Shown here one piece after another: positions 37,401-48,209 of a stretch of 64,000 nt of DNA. A program made the translations under genes and the position numbers. The notes below the pieces were generated by a model. That model worked only from the letters and a program-made list of their open reading frames with translations. It had not been told where the DNA came from and searched no databases. The DNA comes from Sitta carolinensis. Taxonomy: Eukaryota; Chordata; Aves; Passeriformes; Sittidae. Where the stretch lies: assembly GCA_032173965.1 (NCBI GenBank), contig CM063284.1:65718863-65782862 (forward strand). The letters are read 5' to 3'. Positions within the stretch are counted from its first letter, which is position 1, and each line of letters opens with the position of its first letter.

Positions 37401-40380
37401 GCAGTCCGCCCCTGGAGCCCCCAGGCAGTGCTCCTGGTTTCAGTCACAAGTGCACGCATGGGCTGTGGGAGGGGATAACAGTGTGGTCCGAGTGGTGTGT
37501 TTGAAAATACCTTGACATGGGCACTGCTGTCTGCCTTGCTGTGGGTTTTACCTTATGAATGTCTGTTTGAGTAGAGGCTGTGGCTCCTAGAGTTGTCCCC
37601 CAGAGTGGTGTGGTTCTGCTGGGCTGTGGCAGGTTCAGCACTGCTCGTATGTGGCACCAACTGCTCTCGTTATGGCCGTGTTATCCTGTCCCTGTGCTAT
37701 TGCCCGTGCCCCTGCCACAGTCACTTCCACAGTGTGATTCCTCCAGGAGCACTATCCTGGCATTGTGGGCAAACCTCCCAGTGGTGGCTGAGGGACCTGG
37801 GCTAGGGCCTTTACAGCAACAACTGCTTCTGCCCCTTCTCTCATTAGCATGGTTTGGAGCCTGGCATAACTTGTGCCTTAAGCATGGTGCAAAATCTGTG
37901 TTAACAGCCAGACCCATAGCTTGGTGTGGGGCTCCTCTGGTCCCCAGTGTCCATGGGCTGAGCACTGTGCCAGCTTGGGGCTCTCCAGAGGAGACCAGCA
38001 CTGCTGGGACATGTTCAAGATGACAGCATGCCCCCAGGTGAACAGGGATGCTGAAATCACATGGCTGTCCTTCTCTTCCTGTAAGCCTGTGCAACAAGGC
38101 TGAAAATGCATTTTTCACATGTGTTTTCTGCTTAAGAATGGGATGCAGCATAAATAAACTTGCGACTCAGTCTTGCCTCCGTGCAAAACTGAAAAATATC
38201 AGCCAGTTAGGTGTTTTAAAGCACATTAATATTTAATTCCTACTCTAAGGATAGGCCAGTAGGGGAAGCTGGAAAAAAGTTTACCATATTCCTATTATTT
38301 TTGCCTGTGGGCAAAAGTCTAACAAATCTTTCACGAGAGAGATAATTACGTGAGGATGGTGCGGAGACGTGTGTTGTAGCACACGTGAATGCTGACCTGG
38401 CTGCTCCCAGCAGCCGGCAGGGCTGCTGTGATGCTCAGAATTACATTTCCTTCTGAGAGAGACTGCAGGAGAAAGGGCTGAGGGATTGGGGTGGAAGCAG
38501 AAGGGGCTTGCTCAATTACAAACCCTCAGTTTTTGCCTTGTTGAGCATTCAGGGAAACAAGTGATGCTGATGAGGGATTGGAGACCAGTTTGGAGCATCT
38601 TCTTTCCCCTTCCATTCCAGAGCCTGCTATTGCAAAACTCCTGATGGGAGGTGGTGATACAATTTGCAGTCAGATAAGGGTGTGCTTATTTATGCAGGCT
38701 GTAGGAGGTGGGAGAAGGAGTCCTTGTGCAGGAAATGTAATGTTATTTGAAGAAACATGCATCTTGACCACTCTAGTTGGCCTTTTCATTGCAGTTCTAT
38801 TTTTAACATTCACTAAGGGATTCTGTATGGAGGGAGTTTTTTCCTTGATTTTTTTTTATCCCCCCTTTATTTTTTTTTTCTTTCTTGGAGGGCACACAAT
38901 GAGGGGAGAATGAGGCCTTGGCGACGTTTGTGGTAGTTTTGTGATCAAAGCTGAAATATGGGCTGTGCTGTCAGGGAGCTTCTAGCTAAGCTGCTAGGTA
39001 ATATAGTCTGGTTATATGGGGAAATGTGAGGGGAAAAAGGCAGATGCAAGAAACAATAGGTTGCAAAAAATGTCTTTACCTCGTCTTTAATGGGTACTTT
39101 TTTAAAAAAGGAAAAAAAAAAAAATTGATTGTGGCTAAGCAATAGGCTTGCCTACCCGTAACTCCAGAAACACATTTTGGACTACTTAAATTGCAACAAA
39201 GGGGTATGTTTTATATGTAAAACTTGTGCATGTGTATTTTTTTTTTGTGTGCATGTGCCTTTTATTTCATTCAAAAGAAAGGCCTGTGAGGACTAGAAAA
39301 AGAGGAGGATACTGTCTCTTTATGAATACTAATAAGGAAATCAAGGGGGACAATGGCACTTCAAGTTTCATCTTTCCATTTCCTAGAGGGCAAACTCTGC
39401 AAGTTGTCACCTTGGTGTATTCAGTGCCTCTTGAAGCACTAGACTCCTCCAGAGAGAATGTCAGCCCCAGCCCTGGGCAGTTTTGACAAACAGAGTATAT
39501 ATTGATACATGATAAAGTATGCTAGAAATCACCCCAGCGCTAAAGGCTACTATAGTTTTAATATCATCATTTGAATTAACAAGCATTCTGTGGAGAAATA
39601 ATGAGCTTTCATTATTCAGAACATCATCCTTACCCCGGGAACTCAGAAACCATTAGCTCTTGAGAACTTAATGAAAAGATGATAAAGAATGTTTTAGATA
39701 AAAGTTTGAACGGGTGCACTTGGTAACTAAGGTAAAATATTAATGTTTCTGCCAATGATGAATTGCTGTTGCTAAACTCGTGCTTGCTGAGGAGATGGAG
39801 GGGAACATAGGTGTTCCTGTGGGCAGTGGCTGGGATGGAGGGCTGTCATGCACTGCCAGCATGTCCCATGTTACTGCCTGCATCCTTTGTCAAAAGGGAT
39901 GGGAGAAGAGAGAAAGTCGGAAATTCAAATCTCCGCATCCTCCCCAGCAGCTATTTTCCCACCATGGGACTGAAGCTAAAATCCTTTGCTGTTTCTTTCT
40001 TGTTGGGATTCCCCACACACACTTCTTTTCTTTTTTAAAAAATTTATTTAACATGATAGGCAATGCAATATAGCCAAGAGGGAGTGGGAAGGGGTGTGAG
40101 GAACAAAATGACCCAGTGCAAAAAATTCTGTCCTGAAGCTTCTGACCTGAGGCTTGATCTGGGCAGATCTGAGGCGCTCAGGCTGAGTGTGGTTGCCACT
40201 TGCTGAAAATTCCATATGGGTGGCTTGCTACATGTCTGCAATAAAACCCCCGCTGCAATAAACGAAGAAAAAAAAATATATAAAAGTTTAAATTTTATTG
40301 GGTGTAAAGCTCTTAAAGAACTGCTGTTCACAAAGAGTATAAAGATTGCTGAGTCTTGGTGTACGTACCCCTACTAAAAT
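33000..40380. other. unique non-coding stretch
   Basis: No gene, CR1 end or LTR was recognised. Low-complexity items are T27 (34402-34428), T17 (35701-35717), G11 (36632-36642), A13 (36879-36891) and T18 (37218-37235). GC-richer patches at 34850-35450 and 37580-38100 carry overlapping open frames of 140-182 codons on both strands with no domain content. The plus-strand frame at 35232-35780 ends in a T-rich hydrophobic artefact. Confidence 0.55.
34402..34428 (+). repeat. T27 homopolymer
   Basis: 27 uninterrupted T followed by aaaccctg. No retrocopy body is recognised beside it. Confidence 0.9.
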
Positions 40381-40454
40381 GTGTTAGTCCTGCTGTTTTC
40401 TTTCTTTAACTGTAGCAATTTGCTTTCTTGCTGTTCTATAATCCTTGCACTTAC

Positions 40455-40582
40455 CAGGATGGAGGGCTCGCAGCCTGCTTCCACCTGTGGGCAGCTGGGA
40501 GAGGCTGTCTGTCCTTCTGAGGCAGGTGGAGAAGTGCTTGGAGACCCCGAGGTTGGTGTTGCTGTGGAAGGGTTCGCTCTTG
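40455..40582 (-). CDS. candidate coding exon, minus strand, unidentified
   Basis: On the minus strand the interval runs from a good acceptor (ccttctcctccccccactcgcgttgtttag) to a consensus donor (CATCCTG|gtaagtgc). It is 128 bp long. One frame reads KSEPFHSNTNLGVSKHFSTC, then LRRTDSLSQLPTGGSRLRALHP: a Ser/Thr/Arg-rich string like a disordered region. Entry is one base before a codon boundary and exit is after the first base of a codon. However, all three minus frames and two plus frames are stop-free here because the segment is GC-rich, so the open frame adds little. The best evidence is the splice-site pair. I cannot name the protein. Confidence 0.3.
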
Positions 40583-41105
40583 CTAAACAACGCGAGTGGG
40601 GGGAGGAGAAGGAAAACAAATGGGAATAAACTATCACATAAACAGTCCTAAGTCACAGTGTTTGCTGCTAACAGATGCATCTAGGTAAATGCTGTTACCT
40701 CAAGAGGTGTTATCTTCTGGGGATCCTTATCATAATTTTGTTTTAAATCTGAACAGCTGTTGTTTAACTACCACAGACCACAATTTATCTACAGCTTGAG
40801 GCCATAAAGGTACCTTTATTACACTCTCTTCCTTTTTTTTTCTTCCATTTGATTTAATTTCAGTGTGTCTGACACCAAAATGCTATATACAATTTGCATA
40901 TTACAATATGCACTATTGCAGATTCCATACACTGCTAAATGGGAAAATCGAAGCAGAATGGTAAATGGGGAAAGCTTGCAATGACAAATAAAAGAGGAAG
41001 ATGAGCTCCATGTTTCATTTACATGTAAAATATTCTGACAATAGTTGTTTCCCCAAGAACAAAGAGCTGGTTTTTCTAGGGTGACTGGTTTATGATGGCT
41101 GCAAG

Positions 41106-41138
41106 AAAAAAAAAAAAAAAGATTTTTTTTTTTTTTTT
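41106..41138. repeat. A15-GA-T16 perfect hairpin-forming tract
   Basis: A15 (41106-41120), then GA, then T16 (41123-41138). A self-complementary stem of about 15 A:T pairs with a two-base loop, flanked by gcaag and ggcacc. It may have formed by slippage or by tail-to-tail insertion of two A-tailed sequences. Confidence 0.9.
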
Positions 41139-41199
41139 GGCACCGGAACAGAAGCATGCTTATCTGAATTGAGCCCTGGGGCTTGCCATATATTTGGAA

Positions 41200-44100
41200 T
41201 AAAACTTAAGTCTTACTTAGAAACCAACAAATATGGAAGCATGAACCATAGTGTACTAAGACTGAAAATCACCTCTCTCTGGACAGAGTACTGGAAAGGA
41301 CTTTAGGGAAAGATAATTTTGTTCTGAGTCACCTCAATTTTGTAGTTGATCTCTGAAATTTATTATGGGGTACAGGGAGGGAGAAGTGTTGCAGGTGTTG
41401 CATAGTGTGTGGTGTACATGAGAAGTTGTGATTTTATAGGGGCTTCTTCTAACCTTTACATCTCAGATGACCCAGGTGGTATCTTCCAGCCTTAGGTTAC
41501 TACTTCCAGTCCTGCCCAGTAATCTCTGCATCTAGACCTGAATTTCTCACTGCTCTGCTGCAGAAAAGGTGCACAGCTCTCTCTGTACTTCTCTTTTCCT
41601 TGAGGAGGCAGGAGGCCTTTGCTTCCAGACTTGTCAGTCCAGCAGTTTTTACCAGCGCAAGAACTGTGGTAAGAAATCTCCCCAAATGTGAAGTTTTATG
41701 TAAGAATTTGACTTTGACTAACCCTTAACACTTCACCCAAACCTCTAGACTTCTGCTTTGTTAATTTTCCTTCAGAATAAATAGTAGTAATAACACTTGA
41801 ATTATATGTACAGTGGCTTGATGACAGAAAGGACATCTCACCACTTTTCCTTCTGTTTCCTTCATCCTAGCCATGACTGTGAAAGTTGTATGAGTCTCTG
41901 AGAGCAGGCTGATGTTGTTGAGCTGTTTTCCTAAGTATAGAATACATTAATCTGTTGGCGTTTATAAAAAAATATACCATAACTCAGCTTCTAATTGACC
42001 TTTCATATTCCAACATTCATCACATACCATGAGACTGTCTAGCTTGGCTTTTCAAGGACAGCATGGAGAAAAAACACCTTGCAGGGGGAATTGGGCTGGG
42101 GTGTATGCGACCTCTTAAGAACTGTCCCTTGGTGGAACTCGTGGATGCTGTTGGTGATCAAACTATACTGTGATCCCATCTGCCAAAATTTTCTTTGTGT
42201 TTCTGAAATCTATCCTGACCAATTTAATCTGTCAGTTGAAGTTTCCCCATCTTGTGTCCTTTAGGTATTGTGCAGAGCTCAGTGTCTTGCACATGAACAG
42301 TAGTGGGTTTTATTGAAGTACGTGCAGGTATGAACCGGCAGCTAATGTCTCTTGTATAATATTACTCCTGAAAGAACAACTCCACAAAGAATACTGTCTA
42401 GAATTACAGGGCAAGAGCAAGTCAACAGTTAATTGGCTGTGCTGTAATTACTTCTAGATGCATAATGTGCAATACTTATAGGACTTGTAGAAGTGGCATA
42501 CAAATTTCACAGTGGTCTCTTGGTACTTTATCATGTGTGGAGGATTTTGGTAGTCTCTGTAGATCTTGGGATTAATGGTACAGTTATAATTTATTCCTGC
42601 TCTGCTGTTTTAAATAGTGTGGGGTGTTTCTTTCTATTTTCCACTTAAAAAAATAAATTTAGCCTGTCTTTAATTGTCTCAAAGGCTAGACAGAAAAATA
42701 GGACAGATGCTGTTCAAAGGCTCTGTTGTTCTTTTCTAGGATGGAAGTAATTCCACTTGCTTTTTGTTTGCTTGGAGTGGCTCACACTTCTGGTGGTGTG
42801 TGGTAACAGCATGTCATGTGCTGTGGTACCGCAGCCCAGTGGGTTGCCAACCTAACAAAGGTCCAGATGAATATAGACAGTGAGACAGATGTAGTTTTTG
42901 AATATCTGGAACCTGATTTTCCCCATCTTTAACCTCAGGGTTCATAAGATGTAATGTCACTGAGCGTATGGAATGACTATTTTAGTCATACTGGGCAAAG
43001 ATCTGAAATGGCCAAGAGCTTTGTGTGTGGGAATATGGATGAAATCTTTAGAAACAAGGCCAGGCAACAGTAAATTCTTGACCTGGCTATGTCTCATGGT
43101 TTCAACAGTCCCCAGAGCTGTGGCTCTTTGGACATTATCCAAACCTCTGAAGTCAACCATAATCTTTCCCACTGCAGCTGTGAAGAGGCTCTGCAATTTG
43201 GTGGCACAAGAAACACATTTCAGGGCTGCTAAAATCACACTTGAGAAGCCAGCTTGGAGGGACTTGTGCCCACATGAGGTTTGTATGTACTTGGTTTGCT
43301 CATCTCAAGTGACGTGGATACAGAAGTTAAAGTGAAGCTTTATAACATGGACTTTGGAATCCCCAAAATGTCATTTGTATTTTACCTTATTAAATAAGGA
43401 AATTGTGTCAAAGGTAAATGTCAAGGGGCTATAAAATTACCCTTCTTATCTCCTGTACATTTACCAGTTGATAAATGGAAAGAAGCTGCTGCCAAAATAA
43501 CTGTGAATGAATAATTTATAAATGACTGATGCATCGTGTATGTTGTTTCAGGCAGAAAACAGTAGGACATCAATAATCAAAAGAAGTTGGATTAATTTAG
43601 CAGTATTTTGCTGTTAATATTTTTATCTAAATGCTGCAGTCTGGACCTTTGTTAAGAGGTCCTTCTCTTTGTCGCTAAGGACTGATCTACAGATCCCTGA
43701 AATCAATAGAGTCAGCTGTTTACTTCAGTAGGCTGTGATTCAAATTTATAATATGCATATATAGCTTTTTCTCCCTGCTTTTATAGTGCTCTGAATTTGA
43801 ATTTCTTTAATACTATGTGTCTTAGCATGGAATTTGGTTCACATGTTTCTTTCATACCAACTTTCCTGCGCACTAAATGTCCCAGACAAGAAATTTGGAG
43901 AACTTGATGGAACAAGGATGGGGGAAAGGTGACTTTCATGTCCTTTTTTTTTATTCACTTGTGGGTAATACTGTTTTTTCTTGAAATTTAGATTTCTATG
44001 CAAGGTAGACTTTTTCCAGCATGCATTTTTCTCACGCTTTCCCCCAAATAGCTAACATTTAGGAGGTTTTTAGCACTGGCCATTGTGAATAAGGTTAAAC

Positions 44101-44380
44101 ACTGAAGAGGTGAGCTAGATTCTTTCTTTCTGTTCTTTTCCATGTGATTTAAATATGGCCCATTTTGCTCATCACATGACAGAGCTGCCAGAGATTGCCT
44201 CAAGCTAGTTTATGGCTTTAACTAAAGGTCATCTTAGGGGGGGAAAAAATCCCATGGAGCAGGGAGAGGAGAAAAATGTATTTTTAAAAAATACATTAAA
44301 ATGGATTTTAAGTATTTGTTCTGAAGAATACAAGTGAAAAAGAGAAGCTGCTGTTATATCACAATGAGTCAGGAGAAAAA
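41200..44380. other. unique non-coding stretch
   Basis: No repeats or genes recognised. A region at 42957-43335 has antisense-overlapping open frames (120 codons plus, 93 codons minus) without recognisable content. Confidence 0.5.
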
Positions 44381-44387
44381 AAATAAA

Positions 44388-44411
44388 ACCACCACCACCA
44401 ATAATAATAAA
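44388..44411 (+). repeat. short (ACC)n(AAT)n microsatellite
   Basis: Four ACC units followed by three ATA units, directly after an A-rich run. It sits at the left edge of the composition shift at 44.2-46.3 kb. Confidence 0.8.
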
Positions 44412-45949
44412 GAACTCTCTTCATCTGCATAGCACAGCGCCTCACGACAGAAGGGTGCGCAAAGCAACTGCCTGGAATTTGGTCTACGGCTTCCTCTACC
44501 TGACCTAGATATCTGGCTAGCAGTTCACCGCTGCAGAAAATGCCCTAGTGCAAAACTCCTACCCCACTGGCTGCTAATAAGAGCAATTCTCACCTCCGCA
44601 GCTCTGCATCCATCCTCGCCATGTAATTGGTCTGGCTCTCCCAGCTAGCTGCCTCTCCTCCTGTAGGCCCACACTGGGAAGAGAAATCCCAGACCTCCTG
44701 AAGGCTGAGGGGCTCCAAAACTGTGCTATGTTATCAACAGCTACATGGTTAGCTAACTGCTGTGACTAAATGGAGATTGGGAAGCACTGCAGGCAAGGGA
44801 TGAAAAGTGATGCCCTCCCATAGCACAATGCTGATATGCAGAATTGGCCAAAACAACAAAACTTCACAGACAGTGCAGCAGAAGGCATTGGCTCTCTTGT
44901 TTGGGCATTTTATTACCTGGAGCTAAATGTGCAGAGAAGGGAGATAATGAAGTACTTGACTAATTCAGTGTGATCCAGCTGGCTAAGCCAGAGGGGCTGT
45001 AGAGCAGGAAAAGCTACAGAACTCACTGCTAGCCATTTTCCCTTGATACCTGTGAAGCCAAAACAAAGAAGTGCAGAGATCAAAAAGCAGAGCAATATCA
45101 ATAACGGGAAAGGGGAGTGGGACAACAAAAGGGGAGGAGAAATCTCTAAGACTGCCCCCCCATCCTTTCTCCCTTCTGCGCTTTATTTAGTAGTGGGGGG
45201 GAGGGGAAGGTTATTTTCATTTGCCTCATGCTAACTTCTAATCTATTTGAGAAATTCACCAACCACACAAATGTTTAGTACCCTGTGTGTCACAATACTC
45301 AACGCCAGCCTAATTTTTTAAATTTCATCTACCGTTTGTGCTTGGGGGAAAAAAAGACAGGTTTTGTAATGCAGGCGTATGCAATGGTAGTGTGTTCAAA
45401 AACACATATTCCTCCCCTTTTCACAGCCTAAAAGGCTAGATAAACTATACAATTCTTATCCAGAGGGAAATTAGAAAATGTAAAGTGTGTAAATCCCTCT
45501 CCCCAGATGCTAGGCATTGGTTGGATTTTGCTGCTGCATGTGGTGTTTTTTTTCCTCCGACAACCCAGCTATTTAAGTACACAAGACACATTGCTCCCTC
45601 TGTCTCTTCCCCTTCCCTGACTACTCCCCACTATCTGCCTGTGGAGTACAATGCAATTCCAGCTGCCCTAACAAGCTGTTGTCCAAACTAGAGTATAGGA
45701 CTTGTAACAAGCTGGTATCCAGTGAAAGGCAGTTACCATATTTTATTAAATATAGAAAGCCAGACTTCATACCTGGTGTAACATAGGTGCAATGCCATGA
45801 AAGGAAATGGAGAAATACCCACCTCCACCAGGGCTGAATTTAGACTGTGGTGCTCTCATCATGGCTGCCAGGGAGTAAGTTACTGCTGACGAGTCTACCT
45901 GCTAGCTGCTGTTCGTGCCTTCTTTTTTTAAATTTTTTTTTTATTTGAA

Positions 45950-46330
45950 GACAGGCAGACACTATGCATCATTCAGAGATGCGCATCACAAACATGCTTT
46001 GCAAGGAAGGCAACCACAGCAGACTGCCAATGCTCTTCCAGTGCCAATTACAGTGATGGTTTAATCGTAAAAGCAGATTCACTAAAATAGGATCAGAGCC
46101 AAGGCGTTTGTGATTTGGAAGCTTGTTCTAACTTTTGATAGTTATCATCAGGGGCAGCTGATGTGACATCACCCTGCAACTCTGACTCATATTTTTAATG
46201 GACCACATGCCTTTGCATGATAATTTTGCAGCTAGAGTTAGCTTGGCATTAGCTCAAGAGACAGAAACACCAGCAACCAAATCGGAAGATGTGTTGAGAC
46301 TTTGCTGTTGTCATGGAAATCAGGGGTAGT
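45950..46330. promoter_or_regulatory. candidate developmental enhancer (POU / AP-1 / E-box / GATA sites)
   Basis: Dense, well-formed transcription-factor motifs. GATAGTTATC at 46137-46146 holds two GATA cores in opposite orientation. E-box CAGCTG is at 46155-46160. The palindrome TGATGTGACATCA is at 46159-46171 and contains a CRE-like TGACATCA. The AP-1 consensus TGACTCA is at 46183-46189. GCATGATAAT at 46215-46224 matches the Brn-type POU pattern GCAT-N2-TAAT and overlaps an octamer-like TTTGCAT. On the minus strand CAGCTG and GATAA are 8 bp apart, close to the known E-box/GATA composite spacing. No coding potential is seen. The enhancer call is an inference from motif density. Confidence 0.4.
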
Positions 46331-46343
46331 GGCTGGTGCTTAC

Positions 46344-46390
46344 CTCCTCTCTAAAATGGAAGTTCACGTTTGTTCCCTTCAGCCTGGAAG
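46344..46390 (-). other. candidate 47-bp micro-exon, minus strand
   Basis: On the minus strand, acceptor cctctagtcctttttgttag and donor GAGGAG|gtaagcacc enclose 47 bp. One frame is fully open and ends in phase 0, reading SRLKGTNVNFHFREE. The splice motifs are both good, but the interval is too short for coding statistics. It directly abuts the enhancer candidate at 45950-46330, so it could be a transcribed-enhancer or lncRNA exon. It would be the first (most 5') of the minus-strand candidates in this window. Confidence 0.2.
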
Positions 46391-46538
46391 CTAACAAAAA
46401 GGACTAGAGGTGGCTACTCTCTGGCAAAGTGGACTTGAAGATACGGGAAGCTCCTTTTAGAGTTATGTATAATTTTTTCAGAAATATTTTTTGTTAAGAA
46501 AATACTTTCAGCATTGGAAAAATGCACCTTTCTTGCGC

Positions 46539-46563
46539 TTTTTTTTTTTTTTTTTTTTTTTTT
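46539..46563 (+). repeat. T25 homopolymer
   Basis: 25 uninterrupted T between gcgc and atgg. No retrocopy body was recognised next to it. Confidence 0.9.
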
Positions 46564-47777
46564 ATGGTGTTGTTGTGACCATAGTATGTCTGGAGAACAC
46601 CTTGCAGAGGGTACTCTTGGGTGTTAACTGTTAATAGCGAAGGGGCAGATGTGGAATGCTGATTTGTGCTAAGCCTCTCCTGTTGTGGTGCAGTAGGGAT
46701 TTCACTGATGTATTGGACCCTTTTGAATGGGAGCAGCCTGTGCTCTCCATGAGGGAACATGGGGGTTACAAGATGGTGTGTGTTGTAACTCAGCGATTCC
46801 ACGTGATGCAGATTAGCAGGTGCTCATAAATAACTCATGAGTTCAGAGAGTCATTACAACCTGACCTGGTCACCTCCAGTATCAATACATCTATCAATAA
46901 CAGTGATGAAAATTATTAAGACAAAGCCTCTTAAGGCACTAGTGGATTTAGCAGTGTGTGGAGAACAGGAATGTACTTGTCCCTGGAGAAACAATAACTT
47001 AGAGCTATTCTGTGTTTAAGAAAAAAAAAAAAGGGAATAAAACTTTGTACTCCTGCTGAGGACCTGGGCGTAATACTGGCTGAAGTATACAGTGTGTGCA
47101 TATACATGCCTTGCAGTTTCTCTCTGATGGTGTTGTGTGCTGTGTTGCTGTAGTTAACAAACTATGTTCACTTGAAGATGGCATATTTCAGAGTAGTGCC
47201 CTACTGGCACAGAGGTGCCAACAATCTTCATATCTTTCCTGCTCTTAGAATGTTTGACTTTTCAGCCTTCACTTTATTATGTCTAAAACATGGTTGGAAA
47301 TTACCACTGTATTTGCTATATTTACTGATATAAATCATATAAAAATGTGAATCTTTGGTGAAGCGTTTAGATAGGAAGTGGTTAGGCAGCATCATGCAAC
47401 CTGCCATCAAGGTAGCACCTGACTTAGAGGTGCTAGGTACAGTGAAGACCCTATGTAGCTGCTAAACTTGTGGGAATGTTCAAGAGAAAAAGGTATATGT
47501 GTGCTGTAAAGCCCAGTGTGCTACATGAAACAACTTAAGCCCCAAATTAATGGCTTAAACACTCTTTTGCAAACATCAGAGGCACGCAGATTTTCTTGAG
47601 CACATTAAGCATTCCATCTCTGCCTGTTGAGATGACTTTATATTAAGGTAATGATATAAGCTTGAAAGCAGCTTTTACTGGCTTTTATTAAGACTTCTTT
47701 TTTTTAAATTTCTTTTTATTTCTCTCCAAGTGTAGTTCTGGCATAGGTTGCTGCAATACAAATTACAAACTCAAGGC

Positions 47778-48203
47778 TGGTGAGTGGTCTAGAGATGAGC
47801 AGCTACATGAGGAGCAGCTGTGAGGGAGCAGGGAGTTTAACCTGGATAAAAGGAGGCTGGAGAGGTATGTTATTGCTCTCTACAGATGCCTGAGAGGAGG
47901 TTGTAGCCAGGTGGGGATCAGGCTCTCCTCCCAGGCAACCAGTGACAGGATGACAGGACACAGACTCAAGCTGCAGCTGGGGAGGTACAGGTTGGAGGCC
48001 AGGAAGACTTTTTGCCCTGGAAGGGTGGTTAAACATTGGACTGGGCTGGTCATGGAGATGGTGGGGTCACCATTCCTGGAAGTGTTGAAGAAATGACTGG
48101 ATGGGGCACTAAGTGCTGTGGTTCAGCTGGCATGGTGGTGATCAGGCAAAGGTCAGACTTGATGATCTTGGAAGTCTTTTCCAACCTTAATGATTCTATG
48201 ATT
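47778..48203 (+). mobile_element. CR1-type LINE 3' fragment, plus orientation
   Basis: About 425 bp match the CR1 3'-UTR in order. Visible landmarks are 'cctgagaggaggttgtagcc', 'ctcccaggcaaccagtgaca', 'ggacacagactcaagctgca', 'ggggtcaccattcctgg' and 'cttttccaaccttaatg', ending in gattctatgatttta at 48189-48203, the remnant of the 3' octamer repeat. The 5' end is truncated near 47778. No ORF2 sequence is present. The overlapping 61-codon open frames are shadows of the repeat. Confidence 0.92.
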
Positions 48204-48209
48204 TTAATA

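Noticed and set aside
37580..38151. Overlapping antisense open frames of 147 (+) and 156 (-) codons
   Set aside because: Both are Pro/Cys/Gly-rich products of a GC-richer patch. No motif is recognised and neither strand has matching splice sites.
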